NCBI GenBank assembly: GCA_023251795.1
Contig: JAHEYD010000007.1
Span: 1 to 54,884 of the forward strand
DNA length: 54,884 bases
From: Nitrosotalea sp.
GTDB lineage: Archaea; Thermoproteota; Nitrososphaeria; Nitrososphaerales; Nitrosopumilaceae
Reading direction: 5' to 3'
Below the pieces are notes generated by a model that was not told the DNA's origin, made no database searches, and worked only from the letters and a program-made list of their open reading frames with translations. Shown here piece by piece: positions 48,397 through 54,789 of this stretch (its first letter is position 1; each line of letters starts with the position of its first letter). The position numbers and the translations under genes are program-made.

Positions 48397-48862
48397 CTTC
48401 GTCTCCTGCTACAACTTTTGTAAGCCAATCATCTTCTGCTATACTTTCTTCGGTGGGCATAATATTTACCGTTTCTTCTTTTTTCCTTCCACTAGTACCA
48501 GTACCAACACTAGTACCAATACCAACACGTGAAATTTCAAATCCTTGTGGTTTTATCATTTGAATACTTGCCTTGATTTGTTTTAATTCTTCTGGTATTT
48601 TAGCATCTGAATCTGATGAAAATTCTAAGTCAAAATTCCTCATTTGAAATTGAATTGTTTGACATCTTGTCCTCAATCTGTAAACACCGGTTAATCCCAT
48701 ATGGTGCAGCATACCATATAGTAAATGCCTAATACGTCCGATAGAATTACTATCTCCTGTTATGTAAAATTCTGGTATTTTATCTAACAATTTCTGCTGG
48801 ATATCTTCCAGTCCAGCCATCTTCAATTCTGTTTTAATATGTCCCCATGATGGATATCCCAT
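48335..48862 (-). CDS. Hypothetical early protein, possible N-terminal part of an HTH protein
   Basis: 175 aa. First gene after the promoter at 48926-48954. Helical N-terminus (MGYPSWGHIKTELKMAGLED), IGRIRHLLYGMLHHMGLTGV, then a linker with GIGTSVGTGTSGRKKEE from a short DNA repeat, and GDEDALLPIGK near the end. From GDEDAL a one-base shift would continue as PYYRLGSAKQKAD in the next gene, a natural join. Confidence 0.55.
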   Translation of the reverse strand: MGYPSWGHIKTELKMAGLEDIQQKLLDKIPEFYITGDSNSIGRIRHLLYGMLHHMGLTGVYRLRTRCQTIQFQMRNFDLEFSSDSDAKIPEELKQIKASIQMIKPQGFEISRVGIGTSVGTGTSGRKKEETVNIMPTEESIAEDDWLTKVVAGDEDALLPIGKCKTESRPDGKVV

Positions 48863-48925
48863 TTGTTGTCTCCATTGATTATTAGTTTTTAATCTTCATT
48901 ATTTACTCAACTTATTTCTATTATA

Positions 48926-48954
48926 ATCATATCATAACTGCTCAACTATGTCAA
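48926..48954 (-). promoter_or_regulatory. Sigma70 promoter of the early minus-strand operon
   Basis: On the minus strand TTGACA (48949-48954) is followed after 17 bases by TATGAT (48926-48931), with another TATAAT directly downstream (48920-48925). It would start transcription about 50 bases before the gene at 48862 and so drive the minus-strand operon below it. Confidence 0.8.
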
Positions 48955-48990
48955 CTATTTTTTACTTATCCCCACAACTTTTTACTTTGG

Positions 48991-49080
48991 TTGTAATATA
49001 ACTACCAATTGTAATACAACTACTAGTTGCAGTACAATTACTAGTTTTGTTATAGTTATTGGTTATAACACAATTACACA
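48991..49080. repeat. Five tandem 18-bp iterons in the putative origin
   Basis: Five consecutive 18-base units, for example TTGTAATACAACTACTAG (49009-49026) and TTGCAGTACAATTACTAG (49027-49044), with more divergent units at 48991, 49045 and 49063. Such arrays bind replication initiators. Nearby are a T-rich tract (about 49258-49300), an inverted pair of TAGTAGAG-type repeats (about 49092-49137 and 49396-49435) and a palindromic element. The stretch 48863-49468 contains no gene that I can support. Confidence 0.55.
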
Positions 49081-49201
49081 ACTGCATAACTATTACTACT
49101 CTACTACTCTACTACTCTACTACAAATTACTACTACTACTATAATTCAGATTTCATTTTCACTGATTATTAATAAATCTAACTATTATTAACTCACTAAA
49201 T

Positions 49202-49228
49202 GGATCTGAGTAAATTTTACTCTTATCC
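49202..49228 (-). promoter_or_regulatory. 27-bp palindromic element, copy 7
   Basis: On the minus strand it begins GGATAAGAGTAAAATTTACT and ends CAGATCC. It lies within the non-coding origin-like region, about 340 bases upstream of the gene at 48862. Confidence 0.8.
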
Positions 49229-49468
49229 GTTGATTGGTTGGATGAGTTTTTAAGAGTTGGTTTTTATTATTTATATTTTTTTATTTTTTTTTTTTAAACT
49301 ATCACCATACACACATATAGGTCATATCTAACAAGAATCAACCAATGATATATGTTTTGTTAAGAGAGATAAAATAATGATGTAGAGAAAAAATCAGTAG
49401 TAGTAGAGCGTAGTAGAGTAGTAGAGTAGTAGTCAGTAATTTAGTTGAACATAGTTGAGTACAAACAA

Positions 49469-49500
49469 GAAAAAACCCCAGGGGTTTGATGTCCCTGGGG
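49469..49500 (-). terminator. Rho-independent terminator on the minus strand
   Basis: Read on the minus strand, CCCCAGGG, a 9-base loop and CCCTGGGG are followed by TTTTTTCTT. The perfect 8-bp GC-rich stem and U-tract should end transcription of the genes from 50881 to 49517 before the origin-like region. Confidence 0.9.
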
Positions 49501-49516
49501 GGTGGGTGGTAGAGGG

Positions 49517-49623
49517 TTACACCTCAGTAAATTCTTTAAAGTCCCGTTTAATCATGTGCTTGCGCATGGTGTCGGCTGCTAGCGGTATTTCTTGTTGTAC
49601 TTTTTAACCTGTAGATTAGCCAT
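49517..49623 (-). pseudogene. Small ORF interrupted by a frame change in an A-run
   Basis: The ATG at 49623 has GGGAG upstream and starts MANLQVKK, then closes early. One extra A in the run GTTAAAAAG, or a -1 shift there, gives a 35-residue protein continuing VQQEIPLAADTMRKHMIKRD and ending FKEFTEV at 49517. The first 17 bases are identical to those of the gene at 50579 (MANLQV). It may be a recoding site, a broken gene or a sequence error. Confidence 0.4.
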
Positions 49624-49652
49624 AGTTCTTTTACTCTCCCTATGTTAGTAGT

Positions 49653-49925
49653 TTATAAGTCTAAGTCATCCAACCCTGACAAATCATACAATTTCTGTGA
49701 TTTGATCTTGTATTCTTTGGGTAGACCGTGAACTTTCCCATTATCGAAGTTTTCAAACAGTTTGGGTTTGACAATTCGTGGCTGAAAGTCGATATGATTG
49801 TCTATACGCATTTTAACAGTCCGTAGTTCTGCTAATATTGATGCAGTTCTACGTTCAGAATCAATAAGACGGCGTTTTATTTCGGCCTCTTGTTTGCGTA
49901 AGTCTGATAAAGTATCAGTTGTCAT
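49653..49925 (-). CDS. Coiled-coil protein ending in GLDDLDL
   Basis: 90 aa: a coiled coil at the front (LRKQEAEIKRRLIDSERRTA), a linker, and the tail YDLSGLDDLDL. SD is AAGGAG. A palindromic element ends 11 bases before its ATG. One of the four exact-type tail carriers. Confidence 0.65.
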   Translation of the reverse strand: MTTDTLSDLRKQEAEIKRRLIDSERRTASILAELRTVKMRIDNHIDFQPRIVKPKLFENFDNGKVHGLPKEYKIKSQKLYDLSGLDDLDL

Positions 49926-49936
49926 AATGACTCCTT

Positions 49937-49963
49937 GGATGTGAGTAAATTTTACTCATATCT
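49937..49963 (-). promoter_or_regulatory. 27-bp palindromic element, copy 8
   Basis: On the minus strand it begins AGATATGAGTAAAATTTACT and ends CACATCC, 11 bases before the ATG at 49925. The upstream side again supplies the codons TAT GAG TAA to an open frame, as at 14040. Confidence 0.8.
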
Positions 49964-50081
49964 TTTCGGATTAACCGCTAACTTGATTCCCTTGTGTATA
50001 TTAATTGTTAGTCTCTTGTTACTGCAATTACAGACAAAATCAGTATTAGTACCATCAGGACGATTAACACTGCCAGACCTT

Positions 50082-50579
50082 TTATATTTCGGGCTCCCAA
50101 CCGTCCTTTTCCAGTTTTCTGGCCTTGGCCGCGATGATTTTATCTCTGGCTGTAAGATTGGCAGTGACCACATCTTTCATAGCTTGGTTGTCATCATCTT
50201 TCGCTGTAAACACGGTAGAAATCCCGCCGACTTTCTCCCACTTTTCCTTGGCCTTTTCTACGCCTGCCTTTAAAGCGGGGAGAAAGTCTGTAGAAAACCA
50301 AGATTTCGCTTTGCGTTCATAGATGCTTAGCTTCGATCTGGTGCTACCGATTCCACGGGTGCCGATTGATTCGATGAAGACGTTCGGATCGGCGCAAGCT
50401 GCGGTAATACCAGCTTGTATGATTTCATCGGTAGATTTGTCTCCATGACCCGTTAATCTTTCAAACAACTTTCGAGTCAGGAAGCCCAGAGTCCCTTTAT
50501 CTTTGTTCTCAGGGGTAATTGTGTCAAGATCAACTTGACCTGTGAAACCTTTTATCGTGATGACCTGTAGATTAGCCAT
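50082..50579 (-). CDS. Hypothetical early protein
   Basis: 165 aa from the ATG at 50579 (SD AAGGAG). MANLQVITIKGFTGQVDLDT, a middle with ESIGTRGIGSTRSKLSIYER, and a helical basic end (LTARDKIIAAKARKLEKDGW). No family recognised. Downstream, between 50081 and 49951, another frame stays open for about 43 codons and ends inside the palindromic element, so a longer product by frameshift is possible. Confidence 0.6.
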   Translation of the reverse strand: MANLQVITIKGFTGQVDLDTITPENKDKGTLGFLTRKLFERLTGHGDKSTDEIIQAGITAACADPNVFIESIGTRGIGSTRSKLSIYERKAKSWFSTDFLPALKAGVEKAKEKWEKVGGISTVFTAKDDDNQAMKDVVTANLTARDKIIAAKARKLEKDGWEPEI

Positions 50580-50639
50580 TGTGTTAGTCTCCTTATAGAT
50601 TATGAGATAACACAAGGGAATCAAGTTAGGGGTCAATCT

Positions 50640-50930
50640 AAGTTATGCTCTTTATTATACAACCCTAAGTGTTTAAGTTAATAAGCAACGAATGCTATAT
50701 TAAATCGTCCGGCTCTTTTGATGTTAGCGAACATACTGATAATTAATTCACTCCCATCATACAAATTAATTTCAAAGATTTTACCTTCATCATCATTCCA
50801 AACTGCTTCGACTCTTTTATTTTCAGCTTTTTCAAAGATGTCAAAGAAATGTTGTGCTTGTTTGGGTGTTAAATCACTCATTTACAGCCCCCTTTATATT
50901 GTCAGGGCTGTATAATAAAGAGCATAACTT
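50640..50930. repeat. 26-bp inverted repeats flanking one small gene
   Basis: The bases at 50640-50665 (AAGTTATGCTCTTTATTATA then CAACCC) are repeated inverted at 50905-50930 with one mismatch. The 291-bp unit between and including them holds only the 67-aa gene. A second inverted pair, TACAGCCC (50883-50890) and GGGCTGTA (50905-50912), covers the gene's ribosome binding site. Confidence 0.8.
50678..50881 (-). CDS. Small protein within the inverted-repeat unit
   Basis: 67 aa, MSDLTPKQAQHFFDIFEKAE then VEAVWNDDEGKIFEINLYDG and RAGRFNIAFVAY. Alpha-beta pattern, no known family. Its SD (AAAGGGGG) lies in a stem TACAGCCC/GGGCTGTA, so translation may be shut off by the leader. It is the first gene of the minus-strand side. 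Confidence 0.6.
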   Translation of the reverse strand: MSDLTPKQAQHFFDIFEKAENKRVEAVWNDDEGKIFEINLYDGSELIISMFANIKRAGRFNIAFVAY

Positions 50931-50932
50931 TT

Positions 50933-51008
50933 TAGATTGTACGATAAAGACATACAATCTATCTTAATAGACTTTGTGAGTCTATCTGAGAGACTTTCTG
51001 ATGCTCTC
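50933..51008. promoter_or_regulatory. Three consecutive palindromes
   Basis: TAGATTGTA/TACAATCTA (50933-50941, 50953-50961), TAGACT/AGTCTA (50968-50973, 50979-50984) and GAGAG/CTCTC (50988-50992, 51004-51008) follow each other upstream of the first minus-strand gene. They could be operators or an RNA with three hairpins. No gene is supported from 50931 to 51778. Confidence 0.5.
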
Positions 51009-51168
51009 ACTTATCATCTGATTGTCAAAGAGTGTGTCAGAGTCTATCTTATCATCTAAGCGTTATCTGACTAATTTCTGACTATGACTATTGCAAGAAG
51101 GAGGCCAAAACAGCACCATCAGATGAAAAATGACTCAAAAATTATAACTTATTGAAATCATTAGATAA

Positions 51169-51323
51169 ATCGACCGTGAAGATTTTATATGAATAAATGA
51201 AATATTATTGCATAAACTGTGCCAAATCCAATAATTTGTACTGAAATAAATATATTTTGTTAAGTCTTTGAAATCATGGTACAATTTCTTAAACTTGTCA
51301 GTACAAAAAATTGGCCGGTCGAT
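51169..51323. other. Nested long-range inverted repeats
   Basis: ATCGACCG (51169-51176) pairs with CGGTCGAT (51316-51323), and inside it CCAATAATTTGTACTG (51228-51243) pairs with CAGTACAAAAAATTGG (51299-51314) at 14 of 16 positions. The segment is AT-rich and not convincingly coding. It could be a structured RNA or a protein-bound DNA site. Confidence 0.45.
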
Positions 51324-51518
51324 CACAAGAGTGCATGTCACGATATTTGCATTATGCAAGTATCATACCATCGATTGATTGATGTTTAGTTATCAGGTAG
51401 TATTTATTATTATACAAGAATGATCCCTAATTAATAATTGTTACAGTTTGATAATTATTATTTATTTTAACTTTGGTATCAAACTTGCACTAGCAAGAAA
51501 CGTGCCAAAAGTGTCCAT

Positions 51519-51580
51519 GGGGGTGTATGCCCCTTTTAGGGGGCGACTTGAAATTCTCTAAAGTGGACCCAGACACCCCC
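51519..51580 (+). other. GC-rich inverted repeat in the control region
   Basis: GGGGGTGT (51519-51526) and ACACCCCC (51573-51580) are perfect complements, with a second hairpin GCCCC/GGGGC (51529-51544) between them, followed by TATAATTTTT. It may be a folded RNA ending in a weak terminator. The flanking DNA shows no gene. Confidence 0.4.
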
Positions 51581-51623
51581 TATAATTTTTACAACATTAC
51601 CACTAATAACAGTAATACCCACA

Positions 51624-51650
51624 GGATGTGAGTAAATTTTACTCACATCC
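51624..51650 (-). promoter_or_regulatory. 27-bp palindromic element, copy 9 (perfect)
   Basis: This copy is a perfect palindrome with 13-base arms GGATGTGAGTAAA and a single centre base. By its centre base it points to the minus strand. It lies in the control region between the divergent transcription units. Confidence 0.85.
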
Positions 51651-51715
51651 ATTTGGGCAGCTAATATAATTTTTGGATCATTATATCATGTTATGTTTTG
51701 TTGTGATAAGGACTA

Positions 51716-51744
51716 TTGACTTATACTTATGGATTTAGTATAAT
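51716..51744 (+). promoter_or_regulatory. Consensus-like sigma70 promoter towards the terminase genes
   Basis: TTGACT (51716-51721), a spacer of 17 bases and a perfect TATAAT (51739-51744). It would start near 51751, shortly before the small ORF at 51779 and the terminase genes. Confidence 0.85.
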
Positions 51745-51778
51745 ATAATCAGATAGATGTATTGTTAGGAACAGTAAT

Positions 51779-51916
51779 ATGGACGAAAAGATAACAGAAA
51801 TTATATATTATACCTGCCCTAGGCGACTGACCACAGTACCGCCACGAGCAGATTGGACGACCCAGGGTGAACGGAAACGGGAGGAGTCGGATAACAGTAG
51901 TAAGACTACCTCCTGA
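51779..51916 (+). CDS. Small ORF behind the rightward promoter
   Basis: 45 aa, MDEKITEIIYYTCPRRLTTV then a charged, Ser/Thr-rich end. It is the first ATG downstream of the promoter. SD is weak (AGGA about 9 bases before). No family; it may be a leader peptide. Confidence 0.4.
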   Translation: MDEKITEIIYYTCPRRLTTVPPRADWTTQGERKREESDNSSKTTS

Positions 51917-52079
51917 CCCGAGATTGGTCAATTGGCCATATCTGTGGGAAGAAATGGAGGATACAGTATCGTCTTGGCTGTCTTTTTACTTTCACAAATC
52001 AGGAAGCAGAAGTGGCTGGTTGTCGGTGACAGGAACTGAGGGGTGTTATCAACGTAGTATATGTAGAGGAGGAGGGTGA
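51867..52079 (+). CDS. Small ORF coupled to the HTH gene
   Basis: 70 aa from a GTG at 51867, or 41 aa from the ATG at 51954 (GGGAAGAA upstream; MEDTVSSWLSFYFHKSGSRS). It overlaps the 45-aa ORF in another frame and its TGA overlaps the next ATG. Either start is possible. I recognise no function. Confidence 0.35.
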   Translation: MNGNGRSRITVVRLPPDPRLVNWPYLWEEMEDTVSSWLSFYFHKSGSRSGWLSVTGTEGCYQRSICRGGG

Positions 52080-52240
52080 TGGTCACTGAATTATTGAATT
52101 GTCTTTTGGATGGTATGTCACCAGAACAAGTTGCAGAGCAATGTGGCTTGTCTCTCTATGATGTAAAAGCTGTTTGTGGGTCTCCCTTAGTTGGATTGTG
52201 GCAGCGGATAGAATCTGTTAACAAACAGGAACAAGAATAG
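52079..52240 (+). CDS. Small helix-turn-helix protein before the terminase genes
   Basis: 53 aa. LLDGMSPEQVAEQCGLSLYD forms a helix-turn-helix like those of phage small terminases and Tn-type regulators. Very strong SD (GAGGAGGAGGG). It ends two bases before the next gene and may assist DNA recognition in packaging. Confidence 0.55.
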   Translation: MVTELLNCLLDGMSPEQVAEQCGLSLYDVKAVCGSPLVGLWQRIESVNKQEQE

Positions 52241-52241
52241 A

Positions 52242-52724
52242 ATGGAACTGGAATCAGACGGCAATTTAATGTCAATCCTTGAGGGAGATCTTGAGGATTT
52301 AGACCTTGATACTCCTTTTTCCTGCGGCTATATCTCTCCTTCCTCTCAGGCCGACGGTGGTAACGGTGGACTGGCCTCCGCTTCTGTTGCTAGCGTCGAG
52401 GGTCATCCGGGCAGTCTTGGTATAGAAAATGGACTGCCCGATGATGACCTTGATTGGCCGTCATATCTACAGAAGGTTAAGGAGACATTCATCCGCAGTC
52501 GGCCGCTGGGGGACATAGAACTATATGCAAAAGGGATGGGGTTCAGAGATTGGATGGACTATGTTATCAAGCTGCTGCCGAAGGATATTAAGATAGAATC
52601 CAACATCAACTTTAAGGCGATGATAGATGGATTGGGGCCAATTAACAAGGATGATTATAGATTACCAGAACCAATTGTTGAAGTAGAGTTTTGCGAAGTT
52701 CCTCTAACAGAGGAAGGACATTAG
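52242..52724 (+). CDS. Terminase small subunit (probable)
   Basis: 160 aa. The C-terminal half IELYAKGMGFRDWMDYVIKL then LPKDIKIESNINFKAMIDGL resembles the oligomerisation part of phage small terminases, and the gene directly precedes the large subunit. The N-terminus (about residues 14-24, EGDLEDLDLDT) carries the acidic DLDL-type peptide also found on early proteins. Confidence 0.6.
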   Translation: MELESDGNLMSILEGDLEDLDLDTPFSCGYISPSSQADGGNGGLASASVASVEGHPGSLGIENGLPDDDLDWPSYLQKVKETFIRSRPLGDIELYAKGMGFRDWMDYVIKLLPKDIKIESNINFKAMIDGLGPINKDDYRLPEPIVEVEFCEVPLTEEGH

Positions 52725-54278
52725 ATGGAAACAGATCTTGTCTTTACTCCGGTTGATGGAACTAAATATTCTTTTGATTATCAAAGGATTACATCTGAGA
52801 TAAATAGATTGGTCGACTCAGAACCAAAGAAATTCCTCCAATTTATGCGTTTCTGGTGCAGAGAGGATTTATTCTTCCTGTTGTATTTTATACTAAAGGT
52901 TCCAGTTAATCATCCATGGTTGGTAGAACGGATTAAAGAGGTTCAAGGCTGTAATGATAGAACATTGGATTTATGGAGCCGTGAGCATTATAAATCTACA
53001 ATAATTACCTACGGACTGAACATTCAGGAAATTCTCCGCAATCCAGATACAAGCATTGGTATTTTCTCTCATACCCGTACTATTGCTCGTAGTTTTCTGC
53101 GCCGGATCAAGTTAACCTTTGAGACTAACGACCTACTCAAGGCTCTATTCCCGGATATCCTCTACGAAAAGCCCGAAACTCAATCTCCAAAATGGTCAGA
53201 AGATGAAGGCATTTTGGTCAAACGGTCTACTGTCCTTCAGGAAATGACCGTTGAATCGTGGGGTCTCGTCGATGGGATGCCTACATCAAAGCATTTCCAG
53301 ATTTTGAATTATGATGACGTAGTTACCCGTGAGTCTGTAAATACTCCAGATCAATTGCGGAAGATAGATGATTGTTTTAAGTTGTCTCTCAACTTAGGAA
53401 CCCAAGATGGAAAGAAACGGGTCATAGGTACGATTTATCATTTCAACGACCAGTATATTAAAATGCAACAACAGGTTGACATAGACGGCAAGCAGATGTG
53501 GAAAGTCAGGAAACACCCATGTTATGATGAGACTGGTAAACCAGTGCTGTTAACTGAAGCTCAGTTGGAGGAGAAAAAAATAGATCAGGGGCCCTATGTC
53601 TTTGCCACTCAAATGTTGTTGAATCCAGTTGCAGATACTTTGCAAGAATTTAAGCCGGAATGGCTTCAATACTGGCAGACACTGCCGGAACCCATACATC
53701 TGTATGGACTGTGCGACCCAGCAAACAGTAAGAAGAAAGGATCTGATTATACTGTTATCGCCGTTGTCGGTCTCGACGCTCTAGGTGGCTATTACCTGGT
53801 CGATGCAGTCAGAGGCCGGATGAACCTGAGAGAACGTTGGATGGCCCTGAAAGAAACCATAATGATGTATCCGAAAATTAAGAAAGTTGGCTATGAAAAG
53901 TATGCTATGCAGGCAGATCGAGAATACTTCCATCAGATGATGAGGGCCGAAGGGTTCAATTTTATTATTGAGGATTTGGGTGGACAATTAGCCAAGAAGG
54001 AAAGAATTAGACGATTAGTCCCTATATTTGCATCTGATCGGTTCTACCTACCTTATTCGTTGCATTCAGATGGTGTGGATTTAACTAAAGTATTTGTAGA
54101 AGAAGAATATAATCTATTCCCTTACTGCCCGCATGATGATTTTCTAGACGCTGTGTCTCGTATTTGTGATGAATCCTTTGCTGCGACTAGGCCGGTATCA
54201 TTTCCAGATATGGAAGAAAAACGGGAACGTTATAGTAAGAAGTCTGGACAACGACGTGGAACTTGGATGTCTATGTGA
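52725..54278 (+). CDS. terL: Terminase large subunit
   Basis: 517 aa. The ATPase has the deviant Walker A LWSREHYKSTIITYG (near residue 85), GIFSHTRTIARSFLRRIK, and Walker B ILNYDDVV (near 193). The nuclease domain has YGLCDPANSKKKGSDYTVIA (first Asp, near 330) and FPYCPHDDFLDAVSRI (late Asp pair, near 465). It packages DNA into the prohead through the portal. It follows the small subunit without a gap. Confidence 0.93.
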   Translation: METDLVFTPVDGTKYSFDYQRITSEINRLVDSEPKKFLQFMRFWCREDLFFLLYFILKVPVNHPWLVERIKEVQGCNDRTLDLWSREHYKSTIITYGLNIQEILRNPDTSIGIFSHTRTIARSFLRRIKLTFETNDLLKALFPDILYEKPETQSPKWSEDEGILVKRSTVLQEMTVESWGLVDGMPTSKHFQILNYDDVVTRESVNTPDQLRKIDDCFKLSLNLGTQDGKKRVIGTIYHFNDQYIKMQQQVDIDGKQMWKVRKHPCYDETGKPVLLTEAQLEEKKIDQGPYVFATQMLLNPVADTLQEFKPEWLQYWQTLPEPIHLYGLCDPANSKKKGSDYTVIAVVGLDALGGYYLVDAVRGRMNLRERWMALKETIMMYPKIKKVGYEKYAMQADREYFHQMMRAEGFNFIIEDLGGQLAKKERIRRLVPIFASDRFYLPYSLHSDGVDLTKVFVEEEYNLFPYCPHDDFLDAVSRICDESFAATRPVSFPDMEEKRERYSKKSGQRRGTWMSM

Positions 54279-54676
54279 TGCCACTATTAGATGACACCGA
54301 AGATTGGGGTAATGCCGGTCTCCTGACGGATCAGTTTTGGAAGAATATACCTCCGGCTTTACAGTATTTTACAAAAGATTGGTTGAAACAGCAGCCATCA
54401 ACTCAGATGCAATACCTTGAAGGATGGCAGCCCGAGATGGCCCCAACTTCTTGGACTTACTCAGGTGGTGGTTCTCCTGATTATAACATTCCGTTGGCGT
54501 ATTTAAACAGGATGCCAGAGGCAGTTCAATGGGAAGATGAAGGTCTGGCTGGTTCTCGCTGGCATGGTTATAGTACGACACCAGGTGGACAGTGGTTGAA
54601 GTCACCTTGGCATCCGACATATTATATGAACGATATGCTCCAACTCCAAAAGATGATGCAGCAGTTGCCGGAATGA
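54278..54676 (+). CDS. Small virion-type protein between terminase and portal
   Basis: 132 aa from the ATG at 54278, overlapping the terminase stop. MPLLDDTEDWGNAGLLTDQF shares its first six residues with the protein at 8668. The middle has PEAVQWEDEGLAGSRWHGYS and the end a helical MNDMLQLQKMMQQL. No known family. Confidence 0.6.
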   Translation: MPLLDDTEDWGNAGLLTDQFWKNIPPALQYFTKDWLKQQPSTQMQYLEGWQPEMAPTSWTYSGGGSPDYNIPLAYLNRMPEAVQWEDEGLAGSRWHGYSTTPGGQWLKSPWHPTYYMNDMLQLQKMMQQLPE

Positions 54677-54696
54677 TCTTACGAATCCGGTATAAT
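54665..54696 (+). promoter_or_regulatory. Possible promoter before the portal genes
   Basis: A perfect TATAAT (54691-54696) with a weak TTGCCG (54665-54670) at a long 20-base spacing. It lies right after the upstream stop codon. The -10 is good and the -35 poor, so this is only a candidate. Confidence 0.35.
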
Positions 54697-54723
54697 ATGG
54701 ACCCAGACTGGAGGAGCAACACA

Positions 54724-54789
54724 ATGAAAGGTAAACACGCAGAACACAATGGCCCGAAGCAGGAGACCTGCACTTCTGGTACCAACTGA
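54724..54789 (+). CDS. N-terminal part of the small ORF that crosses the genome joint
   Basis: 21 aa before a TGA at 54787-54789: MKGKHAEHNGPKQETCTSGT then N. It has GGAGGAGC before the ATG, a strong ribosome binding site. After the TGA the frame remains open for 29 codons across the circular joint (window bases 26-115). Confidence 0.5.
   Translation: MKGKHAEHNGPKQETCTSGTN

Noticed and set aside
49105-49440. Triplet-rich CTACTA/TAGTAG stretches as a CRISPR-like array
   Set aside because: Units are only a few bases, without unique spacers of constant length; they form simple inverted repeats.
51135-51359. A 74-codon minus-strand frame in the control region
   Set aside because: It lies across the nested inverted repeats, has no ribosome binding site and an odd Ile/Ser/His-rich composition, so I treat it as chance.
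127-54676. Prophage or lysogeny module
   Set aside because: I recognise no integrase, excisionase, attachment site or CI-type repressor. The RHH and HTH proteins alone do not show lysogeny.
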